From the NCBI GenBank assembly GCA_947095585.1, contig OX352763.1:103395908-103459907 (forward strand): DNA of 64,000 nucleotides, written 5' to 3'. A program made the translations under genes and the position numbers. The notes below the pieces were generated by a model. The model did not search any database and was not told the DNA's origin. It saw only the letters and a list, made by a program, of their open reading frames with translations. This document shows, in pieces, positions 55,184-64,000 of the stretch; the first letter of the stretch is position 1, and every line of letters starts with the position of its first letter. Source of the stretch: Nephrocerus scutellatus. Taxonomy: Eukaryota; Arthropoda; Insecta; Diptera; Pipunculidae.

Positions 55184-55412
55184 AGATGATGCTGTTGCGG
55201 TACCGTTATTACTTTTGGAAGATCTCGACCAACCCCAATTGCATCGTTACATGGAAGGCGTAATAGACTTCGAATTGGATGATGCTGGATTTTCCGCCAG
55301 AACTCGTGCTGCGGCTGGCGATGCCGGCCTGAATGTAGTTAACTTCGGTGCAGGACCGGGTGGCTCAGCAATGACTGTATACTTAACGCCGCAAGATGAA
55401 GAAGCTATATAA
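55184..55412 (+). pseudogene. Array unit 0: C-terminal fragment of the unknown array protein
   Basis: Only the last ~75 codons remain, from DDAVAVPLLLLEDLDQPQLH to DEEAI and a stop at 55,412. They are almost identical to the C-termini of the other copies. The 5' half is cut at the array edge, where unrelated sequence begins. Confidence 0.8.
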
Positions 55413-55755
55413 CACGGGTAAATAGAATTGATTTTCATAATCCATCATAGAGATATTTATTTCAAAAATACTCCAAAAGAACCCCAAAAAACTCTCCTTA
55501 GTCCTCCAAAAAGACCCCCAAAAAAGACCTTCAGAAGACTCCCAAAGTACAACCAAGATGTTAAGAAGCGTTCAGTGGTTTCTGTACTCGATATTGGTTT
55601 GACCAGCACTGCGTAGCGGAATAGAACAAATTTTGTGTCACATTTTAACACAGATTTTTAAGTTATTGCAGAATAGTTCGTTGAAAGAAAGACGATTTTA
55701 CCATTTGACCATTCGAGAAAAAAATCATTACTCCCCGGTATTATTGCTTCTGAAA

Positions 55756-55831
55756 TATTAATATAAATACTTGTATTATTATTTATTTTTGTCTTTGTAC
55801 CATCTTCTAGTTGCTAGTTCTAGTTCTAGTG
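55756..55831 (+). promoter_or_regulatory. Shared upstream element of the array genes (possible promoter)
   Basis: ATTAATATAAATACTTG lies about 70 bp before the ATG of unit 1 and recurs before units 2 and 3 at the same distance. TTTGTACCATCTTCTAG follows and ends in a possible splice acceptor AG. Which of these is used (TATA box, or intron end of a longer transcript) cannot be told from sequence alone. Confidence 0.35.
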
Positions 55832-56359
55832 ATGGACCTAATTATTGTCTCCTCATCATCATCAGACGAAGATGTTGCTGGAGCGGATCAGCAGTCGCCA
55901 AGGCCAACTCTTCCAGTAAAACAACCAGACGAGCAACCAGCATCCAACGAACATGAACAGCAGCCTCTACAAGTTGCTGAAGGTGCTAAGGGTGGTGCTG
56001 GTATCGCCGAAGGTGCAGGTGATGCTGCGGCACCGACCAGCCAGCCCCAATTGCAGCAGCAACAACAGGCAGAACAGCAACCAGCAGGTGCTGAGGGTGC
56101 TGAGGGTAATGCTGTACACGCTGATGGAGCAGGTGATGCTGCTGCGGTACCGTTATTAGTTTTGGAAGATCTCGACCAACCCCAATTGCATCGTTACATG
56201 GAAGACGTAATAGACTTTGAATTGGATGATGCTGGATTTTCCGCCAGAACTCGTGCTGCGGCTGGCGATGCCGGCCTGAATGTAGTTAACTTCGGTGCAG
56301 GACCGGGTGGCTCAGCAATGACTGTATACTTAACGCCGCAAGATGAAGAAGCTATATAA
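55832..56359 (+). CDS. Array unit 1: acidic, Q/A-rich protein of unknown function
   Basis: A 175-codon frame from the first ATG after a CTAGTTCTAG stretch. It begins MDLIIVSSSSSDEDVAGADQ. A Pro/Gln/Glu-rich middle has GAG-type Ala/Gly repeats. The conserved C-terminus is LLVLEDLDQPQLHRYMEDVI, then DFELDDAGFSARTRAAAGDA, then NVVNFGAGPGGSAM and DEEAI. It lacks the IIVLPDLG octamer found in units 2 and 3 (a 24-bp deletion). No signal peptide or membrane segment is seen. The SSSSSDED start resembles an acidic SUMO-interacting-type motif (IIV followed by acidic residues), but that is only a visual likeness. Confidence 0.65.
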   Translation: MDLIIVSSSSSDEDVAGADQQSPRPTLPVKQPDEQPASNEHEQQPLQVAEGAKGGAGIAEGAGDAAAPTSQPQLQQQQQAEQQPAGAEGAEGNAVHADGAGDAAAVPLLVLEDLDQPQLHRYMEDVIDFELDDAGFSARTRAAAGDAGLNVVNFGAGPGGSAMTVYLTPQDEEAI

Positions 56360-56772
56360 CACGGGTAAATAGAATTGATTTTCATAATCCATCATAGAGA
56401 TATTTATTTCAAAAAGACTCCAAAAGGACCCCAAAAAACTCTCCTTAGTCCTCCAAAAAGACCCCCAAAAAAGACCTTCAGAAGACTCCCAAAGTACAAC
56501 CAAGATGTTAAGAAGCGTTCAGTGGTTTCTGTACTCGATATTGGTTTGACCAGCACTGCGTAGCGGAATAGAACAAATTTTGTGTCACATTTTAACACAG
56601 ATTTTTAAGTTATTGCAGAATAGTTCGTTGAAAGAAAGACGATTTTACCATTTGACCATTCGAGAAAAAGATCATTACTCCCCGGTATTATTGCTTCTGA
56701 AATATTAATATAAATACTTGTATTATTATTTATTTTTGTCTTTGTACCATCTTCTAGTTGCTAGTTCTAGTG

Positions 56773-57318
56773 ATGGACCTAATTATTGTTTCCTCATCAT
56801 CATCAGACGAAGATGTTGCTGGAGCGGATCAGCAGTCGCCAAGGCCAACTCTTCCAGTACAACCACCAGACGAGCAACCAGCACCCAACGAACATGAACA
56901 GCAGCCTCTACAAGTTGCTGAAGGTGCTAAGGGTGGTGCTGGTATTGCCGAAGGTGCAGGTTATGCTGCGGCACCGATTATAGTTTTGCCAGATCTCGGC
57001 CAGCCCCAATTGCAGCAGCAACAACAGGCAGAACACCAACCAGCAGGTGCTGAGGGTGTTGAGGGTAATGCTGTACACGCTGATGGAGCAGGTGATGCTG
57101 CTGCGGTACCGTTATTACTTTTGGAAGATCTCGACCAACCCCAATTGCATCGTTACATGGAAGGCGTAATAGACTTCGAATTGGATGATGCTGGATTTTC
57201 CGCCAGAACTCGTGCTGCGGCTGGCGATGCCGGCCTGAATGTAGTTAACTTCGGTGCAGGACCGGGTGGCTCAGCAATGACTGTATACTTAACGCCGCAA
57301 GATGAAGAAGCTATATAA
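56773..57318 (+). CDS. Array unit 2: acidic, Q/A-rich protein of unknown function
   Basis: A 181-codon frame with the same start, MDLIIVSSSSSDEDV, and the IIVLPDLGQPQLQ segment present. The inner LLLLEDLDQPQLHRYM segment is similar to IIVLPDLGQPQLQ, so the protein carries two related short blocks with the pattern LxLxDLxQPQL. It ends DEEAI at a stop shared with units 0 and 1. A TATA-like element lies about 70 bp upstream, and AATATTAATATAAATAC is shared by the spacers. Confidence 0.65.
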   Translation: MDLIIVSSSSSDEDVAGADQQSPRPTLPVQPPDEQPAPNEHEQQPLQVAEGAKGGAGIAEGAGYAAAPIIVLPDLGQPQLQQQQQAEHQPAGAEGVEGNAVHADGAGDAAAVPLLLLEDLDQPQLHRYMEGVIDFELDDAGFSARTRAAAGDAGLNVVNFGAGPGGSAMTVYLTPQDEEAI

Positions 57319-57737
57319 CACGGGTAAATAGAATTGATTTTCATAATCCATCATAGAGATATTTATTTCAAAAATACTCCAAAAGAACCCCAAAAAACTC
57401 TCCTTAGTCCTCCAAAAAGACCCCCAAAAAAGACCTTCAGAAGACTCCCAAAGTACAACCAAGATGTTAAGAAGCGTTCAGTGGTTTCTGTACTCGATAT
57501 TGGTTTGACCAGCACTGCGTAGCGGAATAGAACAAATTTTGTGTCACATTTTAACACAGATTTTTAAGTTATTGCAGAATAGTTCGTTGAAAGAAAGACG
57601 ATTTTACCATTTGACCATTCGAGAAAAAAATCATTACTCCCCGGTATTATTGCTTCTGAAATATTAATATAAATACTTGTATTATTATTTATTTTTGTCT
57701 TTGTACCATCTTCTAGTTGCTAGTTCTAGTTCTAGTG

Positions 57738-58337
57738 ATGGACCTAATTATTGTCTCCTCATCATCATCAGACGAAGATGTTGCTGGAGCGGATCAGCAG
57801 TCGCCAAGGCCAACTCTTCCAGTACAACCACCAGACGAGCAACCAGCACCCAACGAACATGAACAGCAGCCTCTACAAGTTGCTGAAGGTGCTAAGAGTG
57901 GTGCTGGTATCGCCGAAGGTGCTGGTATCGCCGAAGGTGCAGGTGATGCTGCGGCACCGATTATAGTTTTGCCAAATCTCGGCCAGCCCCAATTGCAGCA
58001 GCAACAACAGGCAGAACAGCAACCAGCAGGTGCTGAGGGTACTGAGGGTAATGCTGTACACGCTAATGGAGCAGGTGATGCTGCTGCGGTACCGTTATTA
58101 GTTTTGGAAGATCTCGACCAACCCCAATTGCATCGTTACATGGAAGGCGTAATAGACTTCGAATTGGATGATGCTGGATTTTCCGCCAGAACTCGGGCTG
58201 CGGCTGGCGATGCCGGCCTGAATGTAGTTAACTTCGGTGCAGGACCGGGTGGCTCAGCAATGACTGTATACTTAACGCCGCATGATGAAGAAGCTATAGC
58301 ACGAGTAAATAGAATTGATTTTCATAATCCATCATAG
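57738..58337 (+). CDS. Array unit 3: longest copy of the unknown array protein
   Basis: A 199-codon frame. It has an extra GAGIAE duplication in the middle and does not stop at DEEAI. GCTATAGCACGAG continues as IARVNRIDFHNPS before a stop at 58,337. Units 0-2 read GCTATATAACACGGG at this point, so a 1-base change shortened them. Unit 3 therefore probably keeps the ancestral C-terminus, and it is the last copy of the array. Confidence 0.68.
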   Translation: MDLIIVSSSSSDEDVAGADQQSPRPTLPVQPPDEQPAPNEHEQQPLQVAEGAKSGAGIAEGAGIAEGAGDAAAPIIVLPNLGQPQLQQQQQAEQQPAGAEGTEGNAVHANGAGDAAAVPLLVLEDLDQPQLHRYMEGVIDFELDDAGFSARTRAAAGDAGLNVVNFGAGPGGSAMTVYLTPHDEEAIARVNRIDFHNPS

Positions 58338-58696
58338 AGATATATATTTCTTTAATGTTGTCTCTGTTGGTTTTCTAATTATCTTTTCAGCATTCGAGGT
58401 TTGGACATGTAAGAAATATAAATATCAATGAAGGATAAAAGATAAAAGAACACCATGTAGTTAGTTGTTAGAAATATAAATGTCAACATGAGAGAACACC
58501 TTGTAGTTAGATGCTGTTGAAGTGGTGTGATGTCGAAAAGAAACATATACGCACAAAAGGAAAATCTTCTCTGATAAATTTAATAAAAATACAAACGATT
58601 AGTATTACAAAAATAATATTGTTTTCCGTATTGAAAATATTATAAATATTCAACAGGACAGACGGCCGCTACACAGGCATATATTTCTTGTAACAG
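58338..58696. other. Spacer after the array
   Basis: TTATCTTTTCAG at 58,381-58,390 and TTTCTTGTAACAG at 58,685-58,696 are acceptor-like. A ~70-bp block (GAAATATAAATRTCAA ... GAACACC-TGTAGTTAG) occurs twice at 58,413-58,520. Confidence 0.45.
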
Positions 58697-58873
58697 GAAC
58701 GAACAGCACTAAACGCTAATCGAGTCTTTCGTGCTGAGGATTTATATGTTTTGCCATCTGATTCAGATATTTCTGACAATGATAATCTTGTTATAGATGT
58801 CGATGATGATTTGCAAGTTGTCGATAATGATGCAAATGATGATTTGCATGTTGATGATGAGGCTGATGATTAA
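58697..58873 (+). other. Possible terminal exon encoding an acidic tail
   Basis: After an acceptor-like TTTCTTGTAACAG the frame reads ERTALNANRVFRAEDLYVLP, then SDSDISDNDNLVIDVDDDLQ, then an Asp/Asn-rich end and a stop at 58,873 (58 codons). It has no ATG of its own at the start, so it would have to be spliced to an upstream exon. The acidic, SD-rich style resembles the SSSSSDED start of the array protein. It could be the last exon of a related or longer gene, or chance. Confidence 0.35.
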
Positions 58874-59189
58874 GAATCCTGTGCGAGCAGTATGATGGTG
58901 ATATAGTTACAAGCAATGGTGACTATATATATGATGATATATTATAGCAAGTGACGATTGCTTCTGAGCATATTCGCATATTGAGCGCAGCGCAGCATAT
59001 CGTAGTCGAGGTTTTAAGGAAATACATTGTTTTATTAAATGGCGCACATTTACGTTATTTAGTCTAACATTGTGTGCTCCAAATGCTTGACAACGCTATG
59101 TACCTAACTAATCTAGAACGATAACCAAAATAGACTTGGAAAATGTTAGGTCTGAAATGATAAAAAAAAAACTAATTTCAAAAGGAATT
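58874..59189. other. Spacer, nothing coding recognised
   Basis: GCATATTGAGCGCAGCGCAG at about 58,980 resembles GCATATTGAGCGCAGCACAT at about 53,996, so a short block flanks the array region on both sides in the same orientation. Confidence 0.4.
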
Positions 59190-60155
59190 GTTCAAATAAA
59201 ATACCCGATTGGAATCAAGTTGAAAATTACATAAGCACCCTTCCAAACCATTCATTCATCTGGTATACAGACCAAAAAGATCAAAAAGAAACACAGGAAC
59301 CGGAGCAGGAGTATTCTGACCCAGAATCACACTACGAATACCCCTAGGTAGATCTCCAACAATATTCCAGGCAGAAACTATAGCAATAGAAGCCTGCGTC
59401 CTGGAATGTACTAAAAGAAGGTACAGAAGAACCGAGATCTATGTGATCTCAGACAGTCAGGCAGCACTGCTAGCACTAAAAGGTCCAGTCTTTTATTCAA
59501 AAACAACGTGGAGCTGCTTTTGAACTGGCCAAAAACAACAAAATCACACTAATGTGGTCTCCTGGACACTCAGGCATATCAGGAAACGAGGCAAACGAGA
59601 CTCTGTGCAAGTGAAGGAGCTGAAGGAATTTTCACTGGTCCAGAAGCCAGCCTTGCCTATTCCAAATGCCATATAAACAAAAAAATTAAAGAGTGGGAAA
59701 TACTACTATCGAAGCGGAATGCAATTCTTCGTCTGGGATGAGCCAAGAAGCTTCTAAAATACAACATTAGTCGTATGAACAGGGCCATCAAACTCGACCG
59801 CCATACACTAAAAACACTAGCCTGGTATTTGACAGGACATGGCCCATTCCATGACCATCTTTTGAAAATGGGCAAATCCCAATCGGACCGCTGCAGGTTC
59901 TACAACGAGGCAAAGGAAACATCAGAGCACATACTCTTCGTATGCGTAGCCCTCACCCAGAAAAGAATAAAACATTTCAAGGCTCATACCGTTCCCTGGC
60001 TGAATGCCAGACCAATCGCATTATCAGATGTGGTGGCATTCACGAAGGAACTGAGCAATGACATAATGTGGTAACACATCAGCGACGCACAATAGACCTC
60101 AAGGTTGCAGCAGTCCTGAAGGCTCTTTAGCACCTATTATTATAATAATAATAAA
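59190..60155 (+). mobile_element. I-type LINE 3' end: RNase H, C-terminus and TAA-rich tail
   Basis: RNase H pieces are WYTDQKDQKETQE (from an ancestral WYTDGSK-type block), YVISDSQAALLALKG and MWSPGHSGISGNEANE. A C-terminal frame at 59,775-60,074 reads HTLKTLAWYLTGHGPFHDHL and CRFYNEAKETSEHILFVC, a zinc knuckle with Cys replaced by Tyr. Many frameshifts are present. It ends in TATTATTATAATAATAATAAATAATAA-like repeats at 60,131-60,160. TAA tails are a hallmark of I-type LINEs. Confidence 0.78.
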
Positions 60156-60159
60156 TAAT

Positions 60160-60601
60160 AATGGTCTCGCACATCCCAAATTTCAATACGGAATTACTAG
60201 TTGGGGCGGATCATATTTTAGTACTTTAAGACCCTTACTGATTGCGCACAAATACTTAGATCGTATTATCTCTGGTAAAGATCGTTACGCTTCTAGTTGG
60301 CCTTTGTTTATTAATCTAAAAATCCTTCCTTTAAGACACCTCTACGTTTTTAAAATCCTTACGTACCTACGAGAAAATCCAGTATATATAGTTTACGCAT
60401 AAATAAAATGGCTCTAGTTGACGTTCCATTCACACGCAATTCCAATTTCGCTCATTTTTATACTGAAATAGCGCCGCAGTTTTTTAACGAATTACCATTC
60501 AATCTCAGATGCAATTTTAATATGCCTGCACTAGAAAAGAAAATAAAAAACTGGCTATACACAATTGATTATGCCAAGATTGAATGTCTTATAAGATTGT
60601 A
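60160..60601 (+). mobile_element. CR1-type LINE ORF2 C-terminus
   Basis: The frame reads FQYGITSWGGSYFSTLRPLL, then LDRIISGKDRY, LKILPLRHLYVFKILTYL. After a stop and frame change, 60,408-60,601 encodes VDVPFTRNSNFAHFYTEIAP, FFNELPFNLR and a final LEKKIKNWLYTID. This is the same protein end as at 42,020-42,880 (YGIICWGGAYF, KILPVRHL). It abuts the TAA tail of the preceding LINE. Confidence 0.75.
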
Positions 60602-61084
60602 ATTTCTTCGTATCTTAAAGCTTAATCTAATTCACGTTTTCTACATTTAAGCTTATGTACCTTTTAGGGGAAATTTTTTCTTTTTTCTTCTTGATGCAAT
60701 AGTGATAACTTCACATAAGAAATACTTATTATAGATAATTTTTAATGTATCCTTAAAGGCTAACAAAACTGTTATAGAATGATTATTATTATTCCTTTCC
60801 AATATTTGTAAATTGATTCTTAAATATTTAATTAAATTATTGTATGTTACTAATCTGAGGAAATATATAAATATTAATATAAATATTAATATATATATAT
60901 AAAATAATATATAAATATAATATATACATATGAATATGAATTTTTTTTTCAAGTATTAGTTTTTTTTTGTCTTGCGAATAAAAGTTCTAAATTTTAATTG
61001 ATACTACCGGTTTTACTGAATTTTTTTTTATATTTGGCGTAGTGGAATTGTTGTTTCAAGAATTTTTTTTCGGAAAGCTGCCCT
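60602..61084. other. AT-rich stretch with (TA) and (AAATATTAAT) runs
   Basis: Only low-complexity sequence. ATATTAATATAAATATTAAT and TATATATATA lie around 60,870-60,920. Confidence 0.6.
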
Positions 61085-61375
61085 CGAAATTACCTCGTAT
61101 TAAGTGGCGTCCCCTTAAAAGAAAAAATGGCGTCCCCTTAAAAGAAAAAATGGCGTCCCATCTTTAAAGCTGCTAAATGAAAGACCCCACTAAAATCGCT
61201 AAAAGTGTTTAAATTGTTTTTGTAAAAAGCATTTAACTGTGGAAAATAAATATCCCTATTTAAATCTTCATAAAAAAATTTCGAACATTTCCTGAAAGTG
61301 TCTTTGAGATTACATTGTGCGCGGTCGCAAAAAGTGGCGTCCCTTCTAAAAGAAAAATGGCGTCCAACCCTTTGA
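61085..61375. repeat. GGCGTCCC-type short repeats
   Basis: GTGGCGTCCCCTTAAAAGAA and ATGGCGTCCCCTTAAAAGAA are tandem at 61,104-61,150, with a third, truncated ATGGCGTCCCATCTTTAAA at 61,150. Single related words (AGTGGCGTCCCTTCTAAAAG, ATGGCGTCCAACC) recur at 61,333-61,372. The ATGGCGTC word also occurs in the satellite at 14,509-15,985. Confidence 0.6.
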
Positions 61376-63383
61376 AAGCCTGAAAGAGGGCAATACTGTA
61401 CACGAACTTCCGAATTCATTCTTTTCCTGGAATAATGTTGCGCATGCCCTGACCTAGTAATACTGGAACTTTTCACCGGATGGCAGACCCATTCCCGCGT
61501 CTCAGTCACGAAGCAAGAAAAGAAAATCTACGTAGATATGTATCAAAAAATTTCCTTTTGTTAATCAATTTTTTTTATTTTGTATTTGACCAATATCCTC
61601 TGAATTGTCCATATAAATGCTTAGGTTAGGTCTTGAAATGGTCCTAATTAATTTTTTTTCGATAGGCATTGTATTGTTTCAGCAGGTAGTGAGCCTCGGA
61701 TTCGTCAGCGCTGCCGATGAAGATGTTCCCGAATCTGCATCGTAACAGGTAAATGATTTGCAATTCCTTTCTTTTTCTTGTTTGTTTTCCCGATTTGAGC
61801 CTAATAGTGCTCCCGACTCGCGTGTAAACGTCAGATCAATTTCCTTCACTGAAACTGAGTTGTTTGTTTAGTAACTTGCTCGGGGTGTTTCTACTTATTT
61901 AGCGGAGCAAAATCCGCGCTAAATTGAGCTATGTATGCAAAATAACGTTAAATTGGTATCATGGGATCTTAGTAAATAGTAGGCCAGTAAATTTATATTA
62001 ATATTAGTGACTCTTGGAAAAAAAAGAGTGCTAGCATGCACTAAAGGTATAACCCAAATTGGGGGTCACAAGTAGGCGTGGCCCCCAACTCCCTATCCTA
62101 TCCACATCAATTCATTCCGTCCGGATTTGCTGGCTGGTTTGAAAAGGGGAATTTCCCCAACGTAGCTTATTCAATCTTTTTGTGTCCTATAGGTATTAGC
62201 ACGCTAGATAACATTTATGCTGATGGAAGGAGACAGAGGTCAACCAAGACCCCACCCCGATTGCCGACGAGCACGGCCGAATTCTATAGCGTGCGCCCCG
62301 GTTGTCCTTGACTCCAGAGGAATGGAGTGGTGCGAGGACAAACTTGCCCGCCCACACCTTCCGTACCCGGAATGGAAATCCACCCATCGTCCAATACAGA
62401 TTCCTTGTTTAATTTCGTGAATTTCGTATGGGAGGGGGCGGTCAATTTTCACCCCCTGCGGTGTACGTAGCGTTTTAATGCGATGAGACGTACACTTTTG
62501 ACCTTACATCACTTCACACCTAGTAACTCTTGAACGCTTCTAGCTAAAAGGTCAGCGTTGGTCTTTTTGGAAACAAAATTAAATTTTTAAGGTCAAACTT
62601 TATGAATTTTTTTTTAAATTCCTAAAACCATTACCGATATGAATGTCGTCAAATTCAAAAAAAAAAAATTTTTTTTCAAACGATACATGTGAATTCATTT
62701 AAGATCAAAAGTACGTTTCGTTAATTTTAAAAACTTTCAATTTCAACCCTGCACCTGTTGACTAAATGCACAAATATTATGAGAAGGATATGTAGAAAAT
62801 TGAATGGGCTTTAATATTGCATTTGTCAAAAAAAAATTATCCAAGAGAATTTTTTTAAATAATCGCGTTTGAAAATAAAATTGCACAATTGTACATGCGT
62901 CAGTTTTTGCTTTTGAAATCTTCTTTTACAAACAACTTGAGAGCGCGTATTCGAGCACAATTGACTCGGTAAAATATCAAAATATTCAAGCATTGCATTT
63001 TAACTTCTGTCGGCACTCCCGGAGTGCACTCCGGTTTTTTTTTTTGATGGTACAAGTGGTTGGCCCCACCAAAACCCCCTATAGCTTAGTGCGGTTGGTC
63101 TGAAGTCGGATCAGTCAACTGGTTAAGTAGCGTTGCGAAACATAACATAGGGAGAATGGGTAAAAGAGAGACTCGCAACAATTTTGCTTAAGTATTTGGC
63201 GAAGATTAGTACCACCACTTCGAAGATTTGATAAACCGGTTTTGGATGTCACCAATTCAGTGATTGGCAGCTATAAATCATACGAGATAATTCGACGAAA
63301 AGCATATGGCCACGTCTACGGCGTACCTTCCGTATAGACCAGAGTTAAGTAAACACATCGTATGATTCGGTGAGATGCAGATA
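61376..63383. other. Spacer without recognised gene
   Basis: Bases 61,706-61,740 match the 16,299-16,345 motif. A GC-rich block at 62,070-62,470 has overlapping frames on both strands but no domain. CACTCCCGGAGTGCACTCCG near 63,020 is a small palindromic cluster. An A-run abutting a T-run at about 62,658-62,677 forms a local hairpin. Confidence 0.45.
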
Positions 63384-64000
63384 GATCCTTTAATTTTAGG
63401 ATTAATAGTTAATAAGTTATTTGATCGAGGATGCTTTGCACTTTATGATAGCTTCCTCGCACTTTTTCAACTAAGCAACAGGAAATGATTTTTTGACTCG
63501 AATCCATCCACCAATTTTTGCGTACTTTTCGAAACGCACAACATCTTGCGTCAGTAAGAAATCTAAAAACGGTAGGTACTTTTCCAATTCACGAAGTTTT
63601 CTTAAACTCGCCAATTTAAACGACTTATGGACTTATGGAATAATAAATGATCCTTTAATTTTAGGATTAACATTTAATAAATTATTTGATCGAGGGTGCT
63701 ATGCACGCGATCGAGGGTGCTTTGCACTTTATGATAGCTTCCTCGCACTTTTTCAACTCAGCAACAGGAAATGATTTTTTGACTCGAATCCATCCACCAA
63801 TTTTTGCGTACTTTTAGAAACGCACAACATCTTGCGTCAGTAAGAAATCTAAAAACGGTAGGTACTTTTCCAATTCACGAAGTTTTCTTAAACTCGCCAA
63901 TTTAAACGACTTATGGACTTATGGAATAATAAATGATCCTTTAATTTTAGGATTAATATTTAATAAATTATTTGATCGAGGGTGCTATGCACGCGATCGA
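63384..64000. repeat. Tandem repeat, 266-287-bp unit, running off the window
   Basis: GATCCTTTAATTTTAGGATT opens each unit at about 63,384, 63,650 and 63,937. The unit continues GTTATTTGATCGAGGRTGCT, TTGCACTTTATGATAGC, AACAGGAAATGATTTTTTG, GAATCCATCCACCAATTTTT, GCGTACTTTT and ACGGTAGGTACTTTTCC. The second unit carries a 21-bp internal duplication (GATCGAGGGTGCTATGCACG). Near-identity between units suggests recent amplification. Confidence 0.9.

Larger units (their letters stand above)
55184..58337 (+). repeat. Tandem gene array: partial unit plus three full ~950-bp units
   Basis: The same gene-plus-spacer unit is repeated head to tail. The partial unit 0 enters at about 55,184 inside the gene. 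Full genes start at 55,832, 56,773 and 57,738 (spacing 941 and 965 bp). The spacers share every landmark: a CCAAAAAGACCCCCAAAAAA tract, CTGTACTCGATATTGG, a TATA-like ATTAATATAAATAC and TTTGTACCATCTTCTAG just before the gene. By eye the copies differ at only a few per cent of sites plus short indels, so the array is young or homogenised. Confidence 0.95.

Noticed and set aside
55247..57344. Repeated minus-strand frames (about 63 codons) opposite the array genes
   Set aside because: They sit exactly opposite the conserved C-terminus of the plus-strand genes and recur only because the DNA repeats. They show no domain or independent start signals.
62078..62452. Overlapping frames on both strands in a GC-richer block
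   Set aside because: Neither strand shows a domain and both are open because of base composition.
63384..64000. Direct repeats as a possible CRISPR array
   Set aside because: The units are long and repeat as a whole, without short repeats separated by unique spacers, and the window is eukaryotic.

Overview
The window looks like repeat-rich insect chromatin. The best fit is a fly, perhaps a tephritid fruit fly. That placing rests on AT-rich sequence, 50-65 bp introns, the mix of LINE, BEL/Pao, Copia, Ty3/gypsy, errantivirus-like, mariner, hAT and Harbinger relics, and a tRNA-headed SINE-like piece whose body resembles tephritid repeats as I remember them. No host housekeeping gene, rRNA gene, intact tRNA gene or CRISPR array was recognised. 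Coordinates of decayed elements are approximate where the ends are not visible.

Layout. 1-6 kb: a CTTTTAT microsatellite, a decayed CR1-type LINE (ORF1 plus endonuclease), then a decayed Harbinger transposase with two introns followed by a Myb/SANT-like partner gene. 7.2-9.3 kb: two and a third tandem copies of a ~950-bp unit carrying a degraded C2H2 zinc-finger gene. 9.6-10.2 kb: a solo-LTR-like sequence. 10.7-14.3 kb: a 5'-truncated LINE with endonuclease, reverse transcriptase and RNase H, flanked by a target duplication. 14.5-16 kb: a ~290-bp satellite interrupted by a solo LTR. 16.5-17 kb: a second satellite. 17-18.7 kb: two hAT fragments. 19.6-21.05 kb: a BEL/Pao 5' end on the minus strand. 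21.05-26.8 kb: a Copia element split by a DNA-transposon-like insert that holds a Myb/SANT gene and a perfect foldback. 30.3-32.1 kb: two LINE fragments on the minus strand. 34.1-35.6 kb: a MITE and nested foldbacks. 36.5-37.6 kb: a mariner pseudogene. 39.7-40 kb: another MITE. 41-42.9 kb: a LINE with a mariner MITE inserted at a TA. 43-50.6 kb: a patchwork of gypsy and errantivirus-like fragments plus a mariner tail. 50.7-53.5 kb: a nearly complete two-gene Harbinger element. 55.2-58.3 kb: a tandem array of an unrecognised acidic, Q/A-rich protein gene. 59-60.6 kb: two LINE 3' ends. 63.4-64 kb: a satellite running off the window.

Most genes here belong to mobile elements and are broken. The least damaged coding sequences are the four-unit gene array at 55.2-58.3 kb, the Harbinger transposase and its Myb partner, and the LINE RT and RNase H. 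The array protein is the best candidate for something undescribed: its copies are nearly identical and mostly open, and I cannot place it in any family by eye.
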